From PGYR01 sp040264895 (GTDB lineage Bacteria > Bacteroidota > Ignavibacteria > Kapaibacteriales > UBA2268), in the NCBI GenBank assembly GCA_040264895.1, contig JBDQHL010000003.1:4548-68547 (forward strand): a stretch of 64,000 bases of DNA. Direction: 5' to 3'. The first letter of the stretch is position 1, and each line of letters begins with the position of its first letter. A program made the translations under genes and the position numbers. The notes under the pieces are model-generated. The model had not been told where the DNA came from, ran no database searches, and saw only the letters and a list, made by a program, of their open reading frames with translations. Below are positions 1 to 8,053 of this stretch, one piece after another.

Positions 1-731
1 TTACAGAGTGCTAGCACCAAAGCAGCAACATCTTTTGGAGTAGTTACCCTGCCCATTGGGTTTTGCATTTCAGCTAACTTAATCATACTTGGGAATCCAG
101 GTATTTTACTAGCTGCAGGAGTATTAGTAACTCCGGCAAAGATACAGTTGGCTGATATACCGTGAGGAGCTAACTCAATTGCTAGTTGTCTTGTGTATGA
201 TTCTATTGCAGCTTTTGCAGCTGAAACAGCACCATAATTTAACATTGCTTTACTTGAACCAACACTAGTAAATGACAATATTCTAGCATTATTAGAAAAC
301 AAACCTGCTTTGAATACATCTTGTGTCCAATAAACTAAACTATTAGCCATGACATCCATAGTCATTTCTAGTTGTTTTTTTGTTATCTGTGAGTCTTCGT
401 GATCTGTAACTAAGTACTTCAAAGTACCAAACGCCAGAGAGTGTATTAACACATCTAATTGGTGTCCCTCAACTTTCTCAGCATTTTCAGCTATCGCCTC
501 TACAACTGCTTTTCTGTTTTTGTCATCGGCAGCGTTCTTATTAAAGAAGTGAACATCTACACCAATTTCAATTAATTCATCTCTGAACTCTTCAGCTTTC
601 TTACGGTTTTGACCCAAATCCATATGAACACCGTAGATATTGTAGCCATTCTCTGCTAATTTTCTGGCAGTAGCTTTCCCAAATCCACTTGATACGCCAA
701 GTATCAAAGCATAAGGTTTTTTCGAACTCAT
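1..731 (-). CDS. Enoyl-ACP reductase-like SDR oxidoreductase (3' end cut by window edge)
   Basis: The frame opens at ATG 729-731 and is still open at base 1, so the C-terminus is missing. The visible 243 residues carry an N-terminal Rossmann nucleotide-binding stretch (LILGVSSGFGKATA) and a Tyr-x6-Lys active-site pair in NYGAVSAAKAA near residue 170. That Y-x6-K spacing is characteristic of FabI/FabL-type enoyl-ACP reductases rather than the Y-x3-K of ordinary SDRs. The expected role is the last reduction in each round of fatty-acid elongation, using NAD(P)H in the cytoplasm. It is divergent from mazG. A related 2,4-dienoyl-CoA reductase-like SDR cannot be excluded without the C-terminus. Confidence 0.75.
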   Translation of the reverse strand, partial: MSSKKPYALILGVSSGFGKATARKLAENGYNIYGVHMDLGQNRKKAEEFRDELIEIGVDVHFFNKNAADDKNRKAVVEAIAENAEKVEGHQLDVLIHSLAFGTLKYLVTDHEDSQITKKQLEMTMDVMANSLVYWTQDVFKAGLFSNNARILSFTSVGSSKAMLNYGAVSAAKAAIESYTRQLAIELAPHGISANCIFAGVTNTPAASKIPGFPSMIKLAEMQNPMGRVTTPKDVAALVLALC

Positions 732-807
732 GATAGTACCCTTTTTAGAAGTATTGATTTTAATTTTTTTTAATTTAACAAAATTTTATTTCATATCTAA
801 GAACCTT

Positions 808-815
808 ATCTTTGG
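808..815 (+). promoter_or_regulatory. Possible -7 promoter element (TAnnTTTG) for mazG
   Basis: TATCTTTG lies about 40 bases before the mazG start and fits the Bacteroidota -7 consensus TAnnTTTG. No convincing TTTG -33 element is visible at the usual distance, so this is a motif match only. Confidence 0.3.
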
Positions 816-854
816 ATTAATAAATATTTCTGAGAAATTTATCCTTTATACCAT

Positions 855-1655
855 ATGAGCAATATAAAACCACCCCGACCGGAGAAAAATTCTACCGAAA
901 GTGAAAGATTTGAAAAATTTATGGAATTAGTTCGAATACTAAGACGTGAGTGTCCTTGGGATAAAAAGCAAACAAATGAATCAATCGCACACCTAACAAT
1001 TGAAGAAAGTTATGAAATATTAGATGCTATAGAACTAAATGATGACAAAGAGCTTGCAAAAGAATTAGGTGATGTTCTATTGCATGTATTACTACATAGC
1101 GTGATTGCAGAACAGAGAGAAGCATTCAACATTTCGGATATCATAGAAGAAGTACATGAGAAAATGATACATCGACACCCACATGTTTTTGGTTCCGTTA
1201 AAGTAGAAAGTGATGAAGACGTAGTTCAAAACTGGGAAGCTTTAAAAAAGAAAGAAGGTAAAGTCTCGGCATTAGACGGAATCCCCAAAGGTCTACCCTC
1301 TCTTTTGAAAGCAGAGCGAATGCAACATAAGGCATCTAAAGTTGGTTTTGACTGGGATGATAAAAATAAAGTCTGGGATAAAGTCTTCGAAGAGATTGAA
1401 GAATTAAAAGAAACACTAAATAATAACTCTGCTAAAAGAAAAGAAGAAGAGTTTGGCGATGTGTTATTCTCACTAGTTAACACTGCTAGACACGAAGGAA
1501 TAGTACCAGAAAAAGCACTAAATAGTACTAACAATAAATTCATCAGACGTTTTCAATACATAGAAGCAGAAGCAAAAAAGTCTGGAAAAGACTTGAATAA
1601 TATGAGTTTAGATGAAATGGACATACTATGGGAGAAGTCCAAAACAAAGACATAA
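855..1655 (+). CDS. mazG: Nucleoside triphosphate pyrophosphohydrolase MazG
   Basis: The 266-residue protein has the two tandem MazG domains typical of the family. The N-terminal one begins with CPWDKKQTNESI and continues with LTIEESYEILDA and ELAKELGDVLLH. The C-terminal one, from about residue 155, includes KVFEEIEELKE and EEEFGDVLFSLVN. The EExxE plus ExxD acidic residues bind Mg2+ and cleave (d)NTPs, including non-canonical ones, to the monophosphate. The length and the C-terminal ending (MSLDEMDILWE) match full-length homologues, so the gene is intact. It runs directly into a DUF805 remnant and converges on the glycosyltransferase operon. Confidence 0.95.
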   Translation: MSNIKPPRPEKNSTESERFEKFMELVRILRRECPWDKKQTNESIAHLTIEESYEILDAIELNDDKELAKELGDVLLHVLLHSVIAEQREAFNISDIIEEVHEKMIHRHPHVFGSVKVESDEDVVQNWEALKKKEGKVSALDGIPKGLPSLLKAERMQHKASKVGFDWDDKNKVWDKVFEEIEELKETLNNNSAKRKEEEFGDVLFSLVNTARHEGIVPEKALNSTNNKFIRRFQYIEAEAKKSGKDLNNMSLDEMDILWEKSKTKT

Positions 1656-1656
1656 T

Positions 1657-1851
1657 TCATTAGTTGTTTTTATTCCAAACATTGCTGTTGCAGTAGGAAA
1701 ATTGCAAGCTATTGGGAAATCGTGGGTATATCTGCAAATTGGTTTTATGCTTTTGCTTGGTGTATTAATACTAATCTATTTTTTTGTAAAAGAAGGTAAC
1801 CATGGACCTAACGAATATGGTCCTGACCCAAAAGGTGAAATAGCTTATTAA
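1657..1851 (+). pseudogene. DUF805 membrane-protein remnant (C-terminal part only)
   Basis: Starting just behind the mazG stop and in another frame, about 64 codons encode IPNIAVAVGKLQAIGKSWVY, a hydrophobic helix, then EGNHGPNEYGPDPKGE and a stop. The pattern of I/LP-x-IAV-x-V-x-x-L-x-x-IGKS-W, a transmembrane helix, then GPNxYGPDPKG is the C-terminal half of DUF805 (YhaH-like) inner-membrane proteins. The N-terminal helices and a start codon are missing. The nearest ATG (1612) lies inside mazG and would add unrelated residues. This is best read as a decayed 3' fragment left by a deletion that ended at mazG. Confidence 0.65.
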
Positions 1852-1893
1852 AAAGCTAAGTGATGATACTAAGGGAATTAAGAGCTATAGAGT

Positions 1894-2958
1894 CTATTGA
1901 TTTATTACATCAATAAGATTTTTGTAGCTCTTTTCTTTGTTGAAATTTTCTGCTATATGTTTGTAACCAGCCTTTCCATAGCTTTCTCTTAATTCTTTAT
2001 TTTTAGTTAGTTTAACAATAGCATTTTTTAATTCAAGTACATTGAAAGGGGTGATTAAAATACCAGTCTTATTATTATGGATTAACTCTGGGTTACTACT
2101 GATATCGAATCCAACTAAAGAAAGTTCATGCAACATTGCTTCCGCAATAGAATAACCAAAACCCTCATACTCTGAACTACATAAATAAATATCTAGTCCA
2201 TTCATGAATTCATGTACATCATCATAAAATCCTACTAACTTAATAAGATTGCCAAGTTGTTTTTCTTCAATTTCACCTCTTAATTCCTGTTCTAACTCTC
2301 CTTTACCAGCTATTTTTATTATTACATCAGCATCTTCATTTTTTAGAAGTTCAGCGAGCTCAATAATGTAATTCAAACCTTTTTGCTTTGTTAAACGTGA
2401 TGCATTACCAATGACAATTTTATTGCTATCATTCTGACCATTTTTATATTTCTTCACATCGACACTATTATAAACAATATGCTTCTTTGTTGTAATAGAA
2501 TCTTCACTAATATCTTTAAAAAATGCTTTTTTTGTTGCTTCCGAGTTGAATATTATATCTGTAACCAAAGCAGAATAGATAAACCTATTTGCGTTTGTCC
2601 ACTTCACAGGTCTAGCAATTCCCCGTCTGTAAATTACTCTAATATTAAGTTTTTTGCATATCAATGCTATGGTCTTCAGATCTCTAGAGTCATTTACTAT
2701 TACAACATCTATATTTCTTGATGTTAAATAGTTTGCTATTTTTTTATTTTTTATAAAATTAAAGTAAGTAAAAGGTGTTATATCTACTTCAAAATGATTA
2801 ATTCCAGTCTTTGAAATTCTCTTTTTTAGCTCCCCCACTTCATTTAAAATAAAACTAATATCATAACCTATCGCTGAAAGAGCTTTCGCATTCTGAAAAT
2901 GCCATTTTTCACCGCCCCCCCAGAATTTAGTCGTGTTGACAAAGCAGATGCGTTTCAT
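1894..2958 (-). CDS. Glycosyltransferase family 4 (GT-B fold)
   Basis: The 354-residue protein starts with VNTTKFWGGGEKWHFQNAKA, the glycine-rich acceptor-side loop of GT4 enzymes. Its C-terminal half carries the donor-binding pattern IGNASRLTKQKG and the E-x7-E motif in SSEYEGFGYSIAEAM. GT4 enzymes transfer sugars from nucleotide-sugar donors with retention, typically onto lipopolysaccharide, capsule or glycolipids at the inner face of the cytoplasmic membrane. Its start overlaps the end of the upstream family-2 glycosyltransferase by four bases (ATGA), so the two are translationally coupled and probably act on the same surface glycan. Donor and acceptor cannot be told from the sequence. Confidence 0.88.
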   Translation of the reverse strand: MKRICFVNTTKFWGGGEKWHFQNAKALSAIGYDISFILNEVGELKKRISKTGINHFEVDITPFTYFNFIKNKKIANYLTSRNIDVVIVNDSRDLKTIALICKKLNIRVIYRRGIARPVKWTNANRFIYSALVTDIIFNSEATKKAFFKDISEDSITTKKHIVYNSVDVKKYKNGQNDSNKIVIGNASRLTKQKGLNYIIELAELLKNEDADVIIKIAGKGELEQELRGEIEEKQLGNLIKLVGFYDDVHEFMNGLDIYLCSSEYEGFGYSIAEAMLHELSLVGFDISSNPELIHNNKTGILITPFNVLELKNAIVKLTKNKELRESYGKAGYKHIAENFNKEKSYKNLIDVINQ

Positions 2959-3713
2959 TTGCTTGCCTTGCTATTTAGCTGATACAATTTTAAATATTTT
3001 AGATACTTTGCATAGGCAGAGTTCTTAGCAACTACATAACCATAGAATCCATCTAAAAATCCAAGTCTAAGAATATAATCACGTATGAATTTGAAGAATG
3101 AGTTGAACAGTATTTTTGATATGCTACTCTTCATTCCTTTTGTTTGCATCGCCTCAGCGGCGATGGTTGTAAACTTTTGTATCTGCTCAATGTGTTGATC
3201 TATACTATCAATAGAGTAGTGAAGTAAATCACCTTCTAATTGCTTTATTTTAATATCTTCTGTTAACACAACTTTATCATGAGGGTTTGTTCCAGCCCAA
3301 TTTCCAAGCTTTTTTTCCCATAATCTAAGTTTAGTATCAGGATACCAACCTCCATGGTGTATCCACTTTCCGCAAAAGTTAGTTAACCTATTAAATTTAT
3401 AGGCTTTATGGGTTGGGTTATTTTTAATGGTTAGGATTGAGTTTATTAACTCTTCAGAAAGCACCTCGTCTGCATCTAATGACAAAACGTAATCATAATT
3501 CGCTTTTTGTAGTGCAAAGTTTTTCTGCTCTATATAGCCTAAGAATTCTTGCTTTATTACTATGGCACCTTTCGATTCACATATTTCTACTGTTTTGTCA
3601 GTTGATAACGAATCTACAACAATTATCTCATCAGCCACCGCTGATAAAGAGTCCAGGCACATACCTATCTTATCTTCTTCATTATAGGCTATAATAACTG
3701 CTGATAATTTCAT
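2955..3713 (-). CDS. Glycosyltransferase family 2 (WaaE/KdtX-like)
   Basis: The GT-A fold begins with MKLSAVIIAYNEEDKI, followed by the VVDSLSTDKT nucleotide-binding region and the DxD-like LSLDADE. Later come GGWYPDTKLRLW and NPHDKV, a signature of the LPS core glycosyltransferases related to WaaE/KdtX. The start was placed at ATG 3713 because the five upstream in-frame codons begin with TTG and add residues not seen before the conserved AYNEE strand. It sits 31 bases behind the sigma-54 regulator and overlaps the GT4 gene, forming the end of a leftward operon. A role in lipopolysaccharide core or O-chain assembly is inferred. Confidence 0.87.
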   Translation of the reverse strand: MKLSAVIIAYNEEDKIGMCLDSLSAVADEIIVVDSLSTDKTVEICESKGAIVIKQEFLGYIEQKNFALQKANYDYVLSLDADEVLSEELINSILTIKNNPTHKAYKFNRLTNFCGKWIHHGGWYPDTKLRLWEKKLGNWAGTNPHDKVVLTEDIKIKQLEGDLLHYSIDSIDQHIEQIQKFTTIAAEAMQTKGMKSSISKILFNSFFKFIRDYILRLGFLDGFYGYVVAKNSAYAKYLKYLKLYQLNSKASK

Positions 3714-3744
3714 AATAGGCTGCAACAATTATTGCAGTGTGAGT

Positions 3745-5142
3745 TTATTTTTTCTTTCGGTATTGTTGCACATCAATGTCATACTTTCGTATTTTATTAT
3801 GCAATGTTTCTCGGCTAATATCAAGCTGAGCAGCAGACTTACTTACATTTCCTTTGCATCGGTCTAATGTTGATTCAATCTTACGCTTATCTACTTGTTG
3901 TAAATCTTCTTTTAGAGTTCTGTCAGACGAAAGAAAAGCTTCAGTTTTAGAATCAACAACGGGAGTAGATGAGTTTGATTTTAACATTTTGTGTACATCA
4001 TTAACTTCTATTTCTTCACTCTTCACAGTCTGTAATATCACTCTCACTAAACTCGCCAATTCTCTTACATTACCTTTCCAAAGCTGTTCAGCCATGAATT
4101 CGATTGCAGCAGGAGAAAAAACTTTGTTTTCGTTGAAGTTATCATTGTGAATCTTCAGATAATAGTCAACTATTACTGGTATGTCTTCTTTTCTTTCTCT
4201 TAGGGGTGGAATAAATATTTCGCATTCACGCAATCTGTGATATAACGGCTCTCTAAAAGTTCCGTCTTTCATCTCTTGTACTAGATTTTTATCAGTAGCA
4301 GACACAATACGCACATCTACATCTTCGCTTTCTACTGAACCAACTTTACGAACTTGGCGTTCCTCGATTGGTATTAGCAAGTTACTTTGTAAATCAAGTG
4401 GCATATCACCTATCTCATCTAAAAATAGTGTCCCTCTGTGAGCCTTATGAAAAAGCCCGCGCTTTGTTTCTGTTGCGCCTGAAAATGCACCTTTAATATG
4501 TCCAAATAATTCACTTTGGAACAATTCTTTTGGGATATTAGGTATATCAACAGTGACTATAGAACTTTTTGTTCTTCTTGAAATAGCGTGTATTGCTTTT
4601 GCGACTAATTTTTTACCTGTTCCTGTCTCCCCTGTCACTAATATATTCAAGTCCGTTCTACCAAACCTAATTATCTGATCACCCAGTTCAACCATAGCAG
4701 GGCTATTACCAATAAGTCCGTGCATTTTTAAGAAGTTTAAAATCTCTTTCGTTTCACCTTTAGCTTCAGCTTTACTTATAGCACTTTCTAAGACTTCCTT
4801 TATCTTATCTTTGCTAACAACACTTTTTTCTATGAAGTTAACGGCACCTAACTTAGTTGCTTTTACTGCTGTTTCAATTGAACCTTTCCCAGAGATCATA
4901 ACAATGGGGATAGAAGGATATTTTTTTCGAGAATATTCTAAAATATCTAAGCCAGTCTTAGAAACAGATGGGCCAAATTCTATATCAAGTAATGCAAGAG
5001 CAATCTCTTTGTTGCCTTCATCTAAATTACTCATAGCTGTTTCTGGGTCATTGCACATGATTGTTTCGTAACCGAAACCCTGCACTATGTCAGAGACTGT
5101 TGAGCAAAAATCTGGATTATCGTCAGCTATTAAAACTTTCAT
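3745..5142 (-). CDS. Sigma-54-dependent response regulator (NtrC family)
   Basis: Three domains are visible in 465 residues. A receiver domain (VLIADDNPDF; phosphoacceptor Asp in LLDIEFG near residue 53; Lys in FIEKSV) is followed by a sigma-54 AAA+ domain with Walker A GETGTGKKLVAKA, the sigma-54 contact loop GAFSGA and Walker B GTLFLDEIGDMP. A Fis-type helix-turn-helix lies at the end (CKGNVSKSAAQLDISRETLH). The contact loop has Ser in place of the usual Thr of GAFTGA, a conservative change. No histidine kinase lies next to it, so it is an orphan regulator here. It is cotranscribed with gltX and two glycosyltransferases, and targets are unknown. Confidence 0.92.
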   Translation of the reverse strand: MKVLIADDNPDFCSTVSDIVQGFGYETIMCNDPETAMSNLDEGNKEIALALLDIEFGPSVSKTGLDILEYSRKKYPSIPIVMISGKGSIETAVKATKLGAVNFIEKSVVSKDKIKEVLESAISKAEAKGETKEILNFLKMHGLIGNSPAMVELGDQIIRFGRTDLNILVTGETGTGKKLVAKAIHAISRRTKSSIVTVDIPNIPKELFQSELFGHIKGAFSGATETKRGLFHKAHRGTLFLDEIGDMPLDLQSNLLIPIEERQVRKVGSVESEDVDVRIVSATDKNLVQEMKDGTFREPLYHRLRECEIFIPPLRERKEDIPVIVDYYLKIHNDNFNENKVFSPAAIEFMAEQLWKGNVRELASLVRVILQTVKSEEIEVNDVHKMLKSNSSTPVVDSKTEAFLSSDRTLKEDLQQVDKRKIESTLDRCKGNVSKSAAQLDISRETLHNKIRKYDIDVQQYRKKK

Positions 5143-5147
5143 CTAAA

Positions 5148-5609
5148 CTATTCTTCAAATTTTACTGGTGAAATAGTGTTCAATATACTAAAAACTTCTC
5201 TGTATTCCTTACTACCAATAGCTTTTAATTTATTATTCCAAAATCCATTTACAATTATATTGGTTTTAGGATTAGAATATCTGATGAACCTAACAGTATC
5301 AGCAGGCACATTCAGCTTCTGAACCTCCATAATAGTATTCCAAAGCTTATCTGTCATATCACAATAGACAGAATCTGTTGCTTTTAGCAACGGTTCTCCC
5401 ATTGTGCTATCACTTAGATCTGCTAAGTTATAGACTTTCATTTCAGTTGTAACGGCATAACCATGTATGACTTTATTATTTTTCATATCATAGTCGCCCC
5501 AACTAATTATAACCGAACGTCTTGATTCAGTTACACATTTGCTATACTCAACTGATGAGCAGCCGAAAAGCGTCAAAAATATTACCGTTATTAATAATCT
5601 ATTTAGCAT
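5148..5609 (-). CDS. Hypothetical lipoprotein
   Basis: The 153-residue product has a lipoprotein signal (MLNRLLITVIFLTLFGCSS) with Cys17 as the likely lipidated residue, so it should sit in the cell envelope. The rest is a small globular domain with no motif I recognise. The start codon lies inside the end of gltX (11-base overlap) and the stop is 5 bases before the sigma-54 regulator, so the gene is embedded in a tight operon. No function is proposed. Confidence 0.75.
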   Translation of the reverse strand: MLNRLLITVIFLTLFGCSSVEYSKCVTESRRSVIISWGDYDMKNNKVIHGYAVTTEMKVYNLADLSDSTMGEPLLKATDSVYCDMTDKLWNTIMEVQKLNVPADTVRFIRYSNPKTNIIVNGFWNNKLKAIGSKEYREVFSILNTISPVKFEE

Positions 5610-7053
5610 TTTCTGATTCTAAAAAACTATTAATTCGGTTGAAACATTCTTCTCTACCTAATAATTCCATCGTTAATGTTAAACTAGCTCCAACTGGCTT
5701 ACCAGTCAACATAAGTCTGAACGGGTTCATTACTTTCCCAAAACCAAGTCCAGAACTATCTACGTAATCTTTAACAACTTTGTGGATTGGCTCATCTGTC
5801 CAATCTTCTAATTTTTCTAACTCATCAATAAGTGGCTTAACATTATCGTAAGTACCTTCTTTCCATTGTTTCGCCTTGTATTTTTCGTCGAACTCACGAA
5901 TTGGGCCAAACATATAGTCACCAAACTCAGGTATTTCTTCGACAAAGTTCACACGCTCACGAAGCAAACCGACAACTTGCTCAACGTAATCCTTATTCTC
6001 ATATTTCCAACCTTCTTCATCAAGTTTAGGTATTAGCTTTTCAGCAAGTTCATCCAATGGCTTAGACTTTAAATATTCTGAGTTCATCCAAAGTAGCTTT
6101 CTTCTATCGAAAATAGCTCCACCTTTGTTTACTTTCTCTATGTTGAAACCAGCAATCAGCTCATCCATAGTATAAATCTCTCTTTCCCCACTTGGGTTCC
6201 ATCCCAGTAGAGCGATGAAATTAGTAAATGCTTCTGCGAAATAACCATTTTGCTTAAAATCTTCTACAGCAACATCGCCGTGTCTTTTACTCAATTTCTG
6301 CTTGTTTTGATTCAAAAGTAAAGGTAAGTGAGCAAATTTTGGCATTTCCCAACCGAATGCTCTATAAAGCAATACGTGCTTAGGGACAGATGGCAACCAC
6401 TCTTCCCCACGAATAACGTGAGTTATTTTCATGAGATGGTCATCTACTATATTGGCTAAGTGGTAAGTTGGAAATCCATCAGATTTCAATAAAATTTGAT
6501 CATCCACATCCTTACCATTTACAGTCACTTTACCACGTATCACATCCTCATACCTAATTTCTTCGTGAGGAACTTTTAATCTGATAACGTGGTCTTCACC
6601 TTGCTCTAACATTTCCTTAGTCTTTTCTTCGCCCAAAGTGTATTGACTTTTCATAGTCGAGCGGTCATACTTAGGAGCAACGCCAGCAGCCATTTGTCTT
6701 TCTCGCATAGCTGTCAGCTCTTCTGAAGTATCGAATGCATAGTAAGCTGAGCCATTGTCAATCAACTCTTTTGAATATTTTGAATACAAATCAAAACGTT
6801 CAGACTGAATATAAGGTCCATAATCACCGCCCTGCTCTGGCCCCTCATCGAACTCAATTCCGCACCACTTAAGTGATTCTATTAAGTTTTTTTGCGAATC
6901 TTCCACAAACCTCGTTCTGTCTGTGTCCTCAATTCTTAGCACCATAGTGCCGCCAGTACTTTTGGCAAAAAGGTAATTATACAAAGCTGTTCTCAGCCCA
7001 CCTACGTGAAGGTAGCCAGTTGGTGATGGAGCAAATCTTACTCTAGTTGACAT
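5599..7053 (-). CDS. gltX: Glutamyl-tRNA synthetase
   Basis: This 484-residue class I aminoacyl-tRNA synthetase has the HIGH-type motif in APSPTGYLHVGGLRTALYNY near residue 8 and the KMSKS-type motif KLSKRHGD near residue 255. The conserved LRIEDTDRTR also lies between them. It charges tRNA-Glu, and in many bacteria related enzymes also mischarge tRNA-Gln. The length is normal for the bacterial discriminating/non-discriminating family, and the end (ECFNRINSFLE) is intact. It is the first gene of a leftward operon. The 160-base space upstream shows no T-box or other leader structure. Confidence 0.97.
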   Translation of the reverse strand: MSTRVRFAPSPTGYLHVGGLRTALYNYLFAKSTGGTMVLRIEDTDRTRFVEDSQKNLIESLKWCGIEFDEGPEQGGDYGPYIQSERFDLYSKYSKELIDNGSAYYAFDTSEELTAMRERQMAAGVAPKYDRSTMKSQYTLGEEKTKEMLEQGEDHVIRLKVPHEEIRYEDVIRGKVTVNGKDVDDQILLKSDGFPTYHLANIVDDHLMKITHVIRGEEWLPSVPKHVLLYRAFGWEMPKFAHLPLLLNQNKQKLSKRHGDVAVEDFKQNGYFAEAFTNFIALLGWNPSGEREIYTMDELIAGFNIEKVNKGGAIFDRRKLLWMNSEYLKSKPLDELAEKLIPKLDEEGWKYENKDYVEQVVGLLRERVNFVEEIPEFGDYMFGPIREFDEKYKAKQWKEGTYDNVKPLIDELEKLEDWTDEPIHKVVKDYVDSSGLGFGKVMNPFRLMLTGKPVGASLTLTMELLGREECFNRINSFLESENAK

Positions 7054-7244
7054 CTTAAATTATTCCGTTTGATTTATTTATCTAATTTTTCGTATTTCTA
7101 CTTTTTGTGTAATAACAAAGATAATAAAAATCGGGGGAACATTTAAAACAACTTGTAGCACAGCGAAATCCTATTATATTTGCAAATATTACATAAGTTT
7201 AATAAAACATAATTTTGAATCTTGGCTGGGAAAAAGGAAAAACA

Positions 7245-7628
7245 GTGAATAAATTTCAAGTTTTAATCTGTAAGATGTACTTGGTAGTATATCTATATCA
7301 TAAGGATTATAAGAGATTTTTGATGGATAGGAAATCTTATTTTGAGGCTAGACTTGGTGTTTTATTTGCACTCAAATTTAGTTTTATTCTTTTGTTTTTC
7401 TATGAGTATATTACCCCAAATTCAATTAGTGAATCTGAAGAAAATTTGATTTTATTTTTTTATATTCTGTCTGGATATTTCATAGTCGATAATATTGGTT
7501 CATACGCAAGAAAAAACTACGAAAAAGTCTCTTTAAACATATCACAAAAAGAAGTTAAAATAATTTACTACTCTTGGCATATTGCTTTAGTTGGATTTTT
7601 GATATTAGAAGAATTGTCATTAGATTAA
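7245..7628 (+). CDS. Hypothetical small membrane protein
   Basis: This unrecognised protein has about 127 residues with three hydrophobic stretches (near residues 37-55, 68-82 and 105-121), so it is probably an inner-membrane protein. The start is uncertain. A GTG at 7245 is preceded by the purine-rich GGAAAAAGGAAAAAC, which I prefer over a TTG at 7215. An internal ATG at 7275 is also possible. It stands alone between the gltX promoter region and a repeat/remnant region. AT content is even higher than in neighbouring genes. It could be a poorly conserved orphan. Confidence 0.5.
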   Translation: MNKFQVLICKMYLVVYLYHKDYKRFLMDRKSYFEARLGVLFALKFSFILLFFYEYITPNSISESEENLILFFYILSGYFIVDNIGSYARKNYEKVSLNISQKEVKIIYYSWHIALVGFLILEELSLD

Positions 7629-7659
7629 AATATTTAAGACTCTTTGTATATTTAGACAT

Positions 7660-7686
7660 GGATTCTTCACTTTGTTCAGAATGACC
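7660..7686. repeat. REP-like dispersed repeat motif (GATTCTTCAC...TTCAGAATGAC)
   Basis: The segment GATTCTTCACTTTG followed by TTCAGAATGACC closely resembles an imperfect palindrome that occurs in many copies in the intergenic regions of diverse bacterial genomes (TGTCATTCTGA...GAAGAATC in the other orientation). Only one copy is clear in this window, so repetition was not demonstrated here. Confidence 0.4.
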
Positions 7687-7712
7687 ATTTTTTTACATTT
7701 ATCTACTACTAC

Positions 7713-7919
7713 CTACACCTCTTCCAAACTATTCAGCAGCTCAATAGCATCTTGGTGGTCAGGATAGACTGCAACCACTTGCTGTAGATATTCCTTTCCT
7801 AAGTCATATTGTTCACTGCGAATCATTATTTCGCCAATGCCGAATAGTGAATCTATGTTGAGCTTATTTATCTCAAGTGAGGCCTGATAGACCTTCAGTG
7901 CAGACTAATATTCACTCAT
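7713..7919 (-). pseudogene. TPR-protein remnant interrupted by a nonsense codon
   Basis: Read leftward from ATG 7917-7919, four codons (MSEY) are followed by TAG and then an open frame of over 60 codons. It includes SALKVYQASLEINKLNID, FGIGEIMIRSEQYDLGKEYL and QQVVAVYPDHQDAIELL before its stop at 7713-7715. The helix-turn-helix periodicity with conserved small, aromatic and proline positions (YPDHxDAIELL) is that of tetratricopeptide repeats. The TAG sits where a TPR helix continues, consistent with a CAG to TAG mutation. No longer gene surrounds it, so it is a 3' fragment of a lost TPR protein. Confidence 0.55.
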
Positions 7920-8010
7920 CTCTTTTTCACAATTTATTATTTATTATAATTAAACAAATTACTCAAAAATTATGCCACCACCATCATTACGATATTAATT
8001 TTTATAATGC

Positions 8011-8018
8011 TATATTTG
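8011..8018 (+). promoter_or_regulatory. Possible -7 promoter element for mnmE
   Basis: TATATTTG matches TAnnTTTG about 36 bases before the mnmE start codon. No clear -33 TTTG partner is seen. Confidence 0.3.
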
Positions 8019-8053
8019 AATATTAATACAACAGAATTTGAATATAAATACTT

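Noticed and set aside
1612..1851. A 79-codon gene starting inside mazG
   Set aside because: The first 15 codons overlap mazG in another frame and do not fit DUF805; only the part after the mazG stop looks like former coding sequence.
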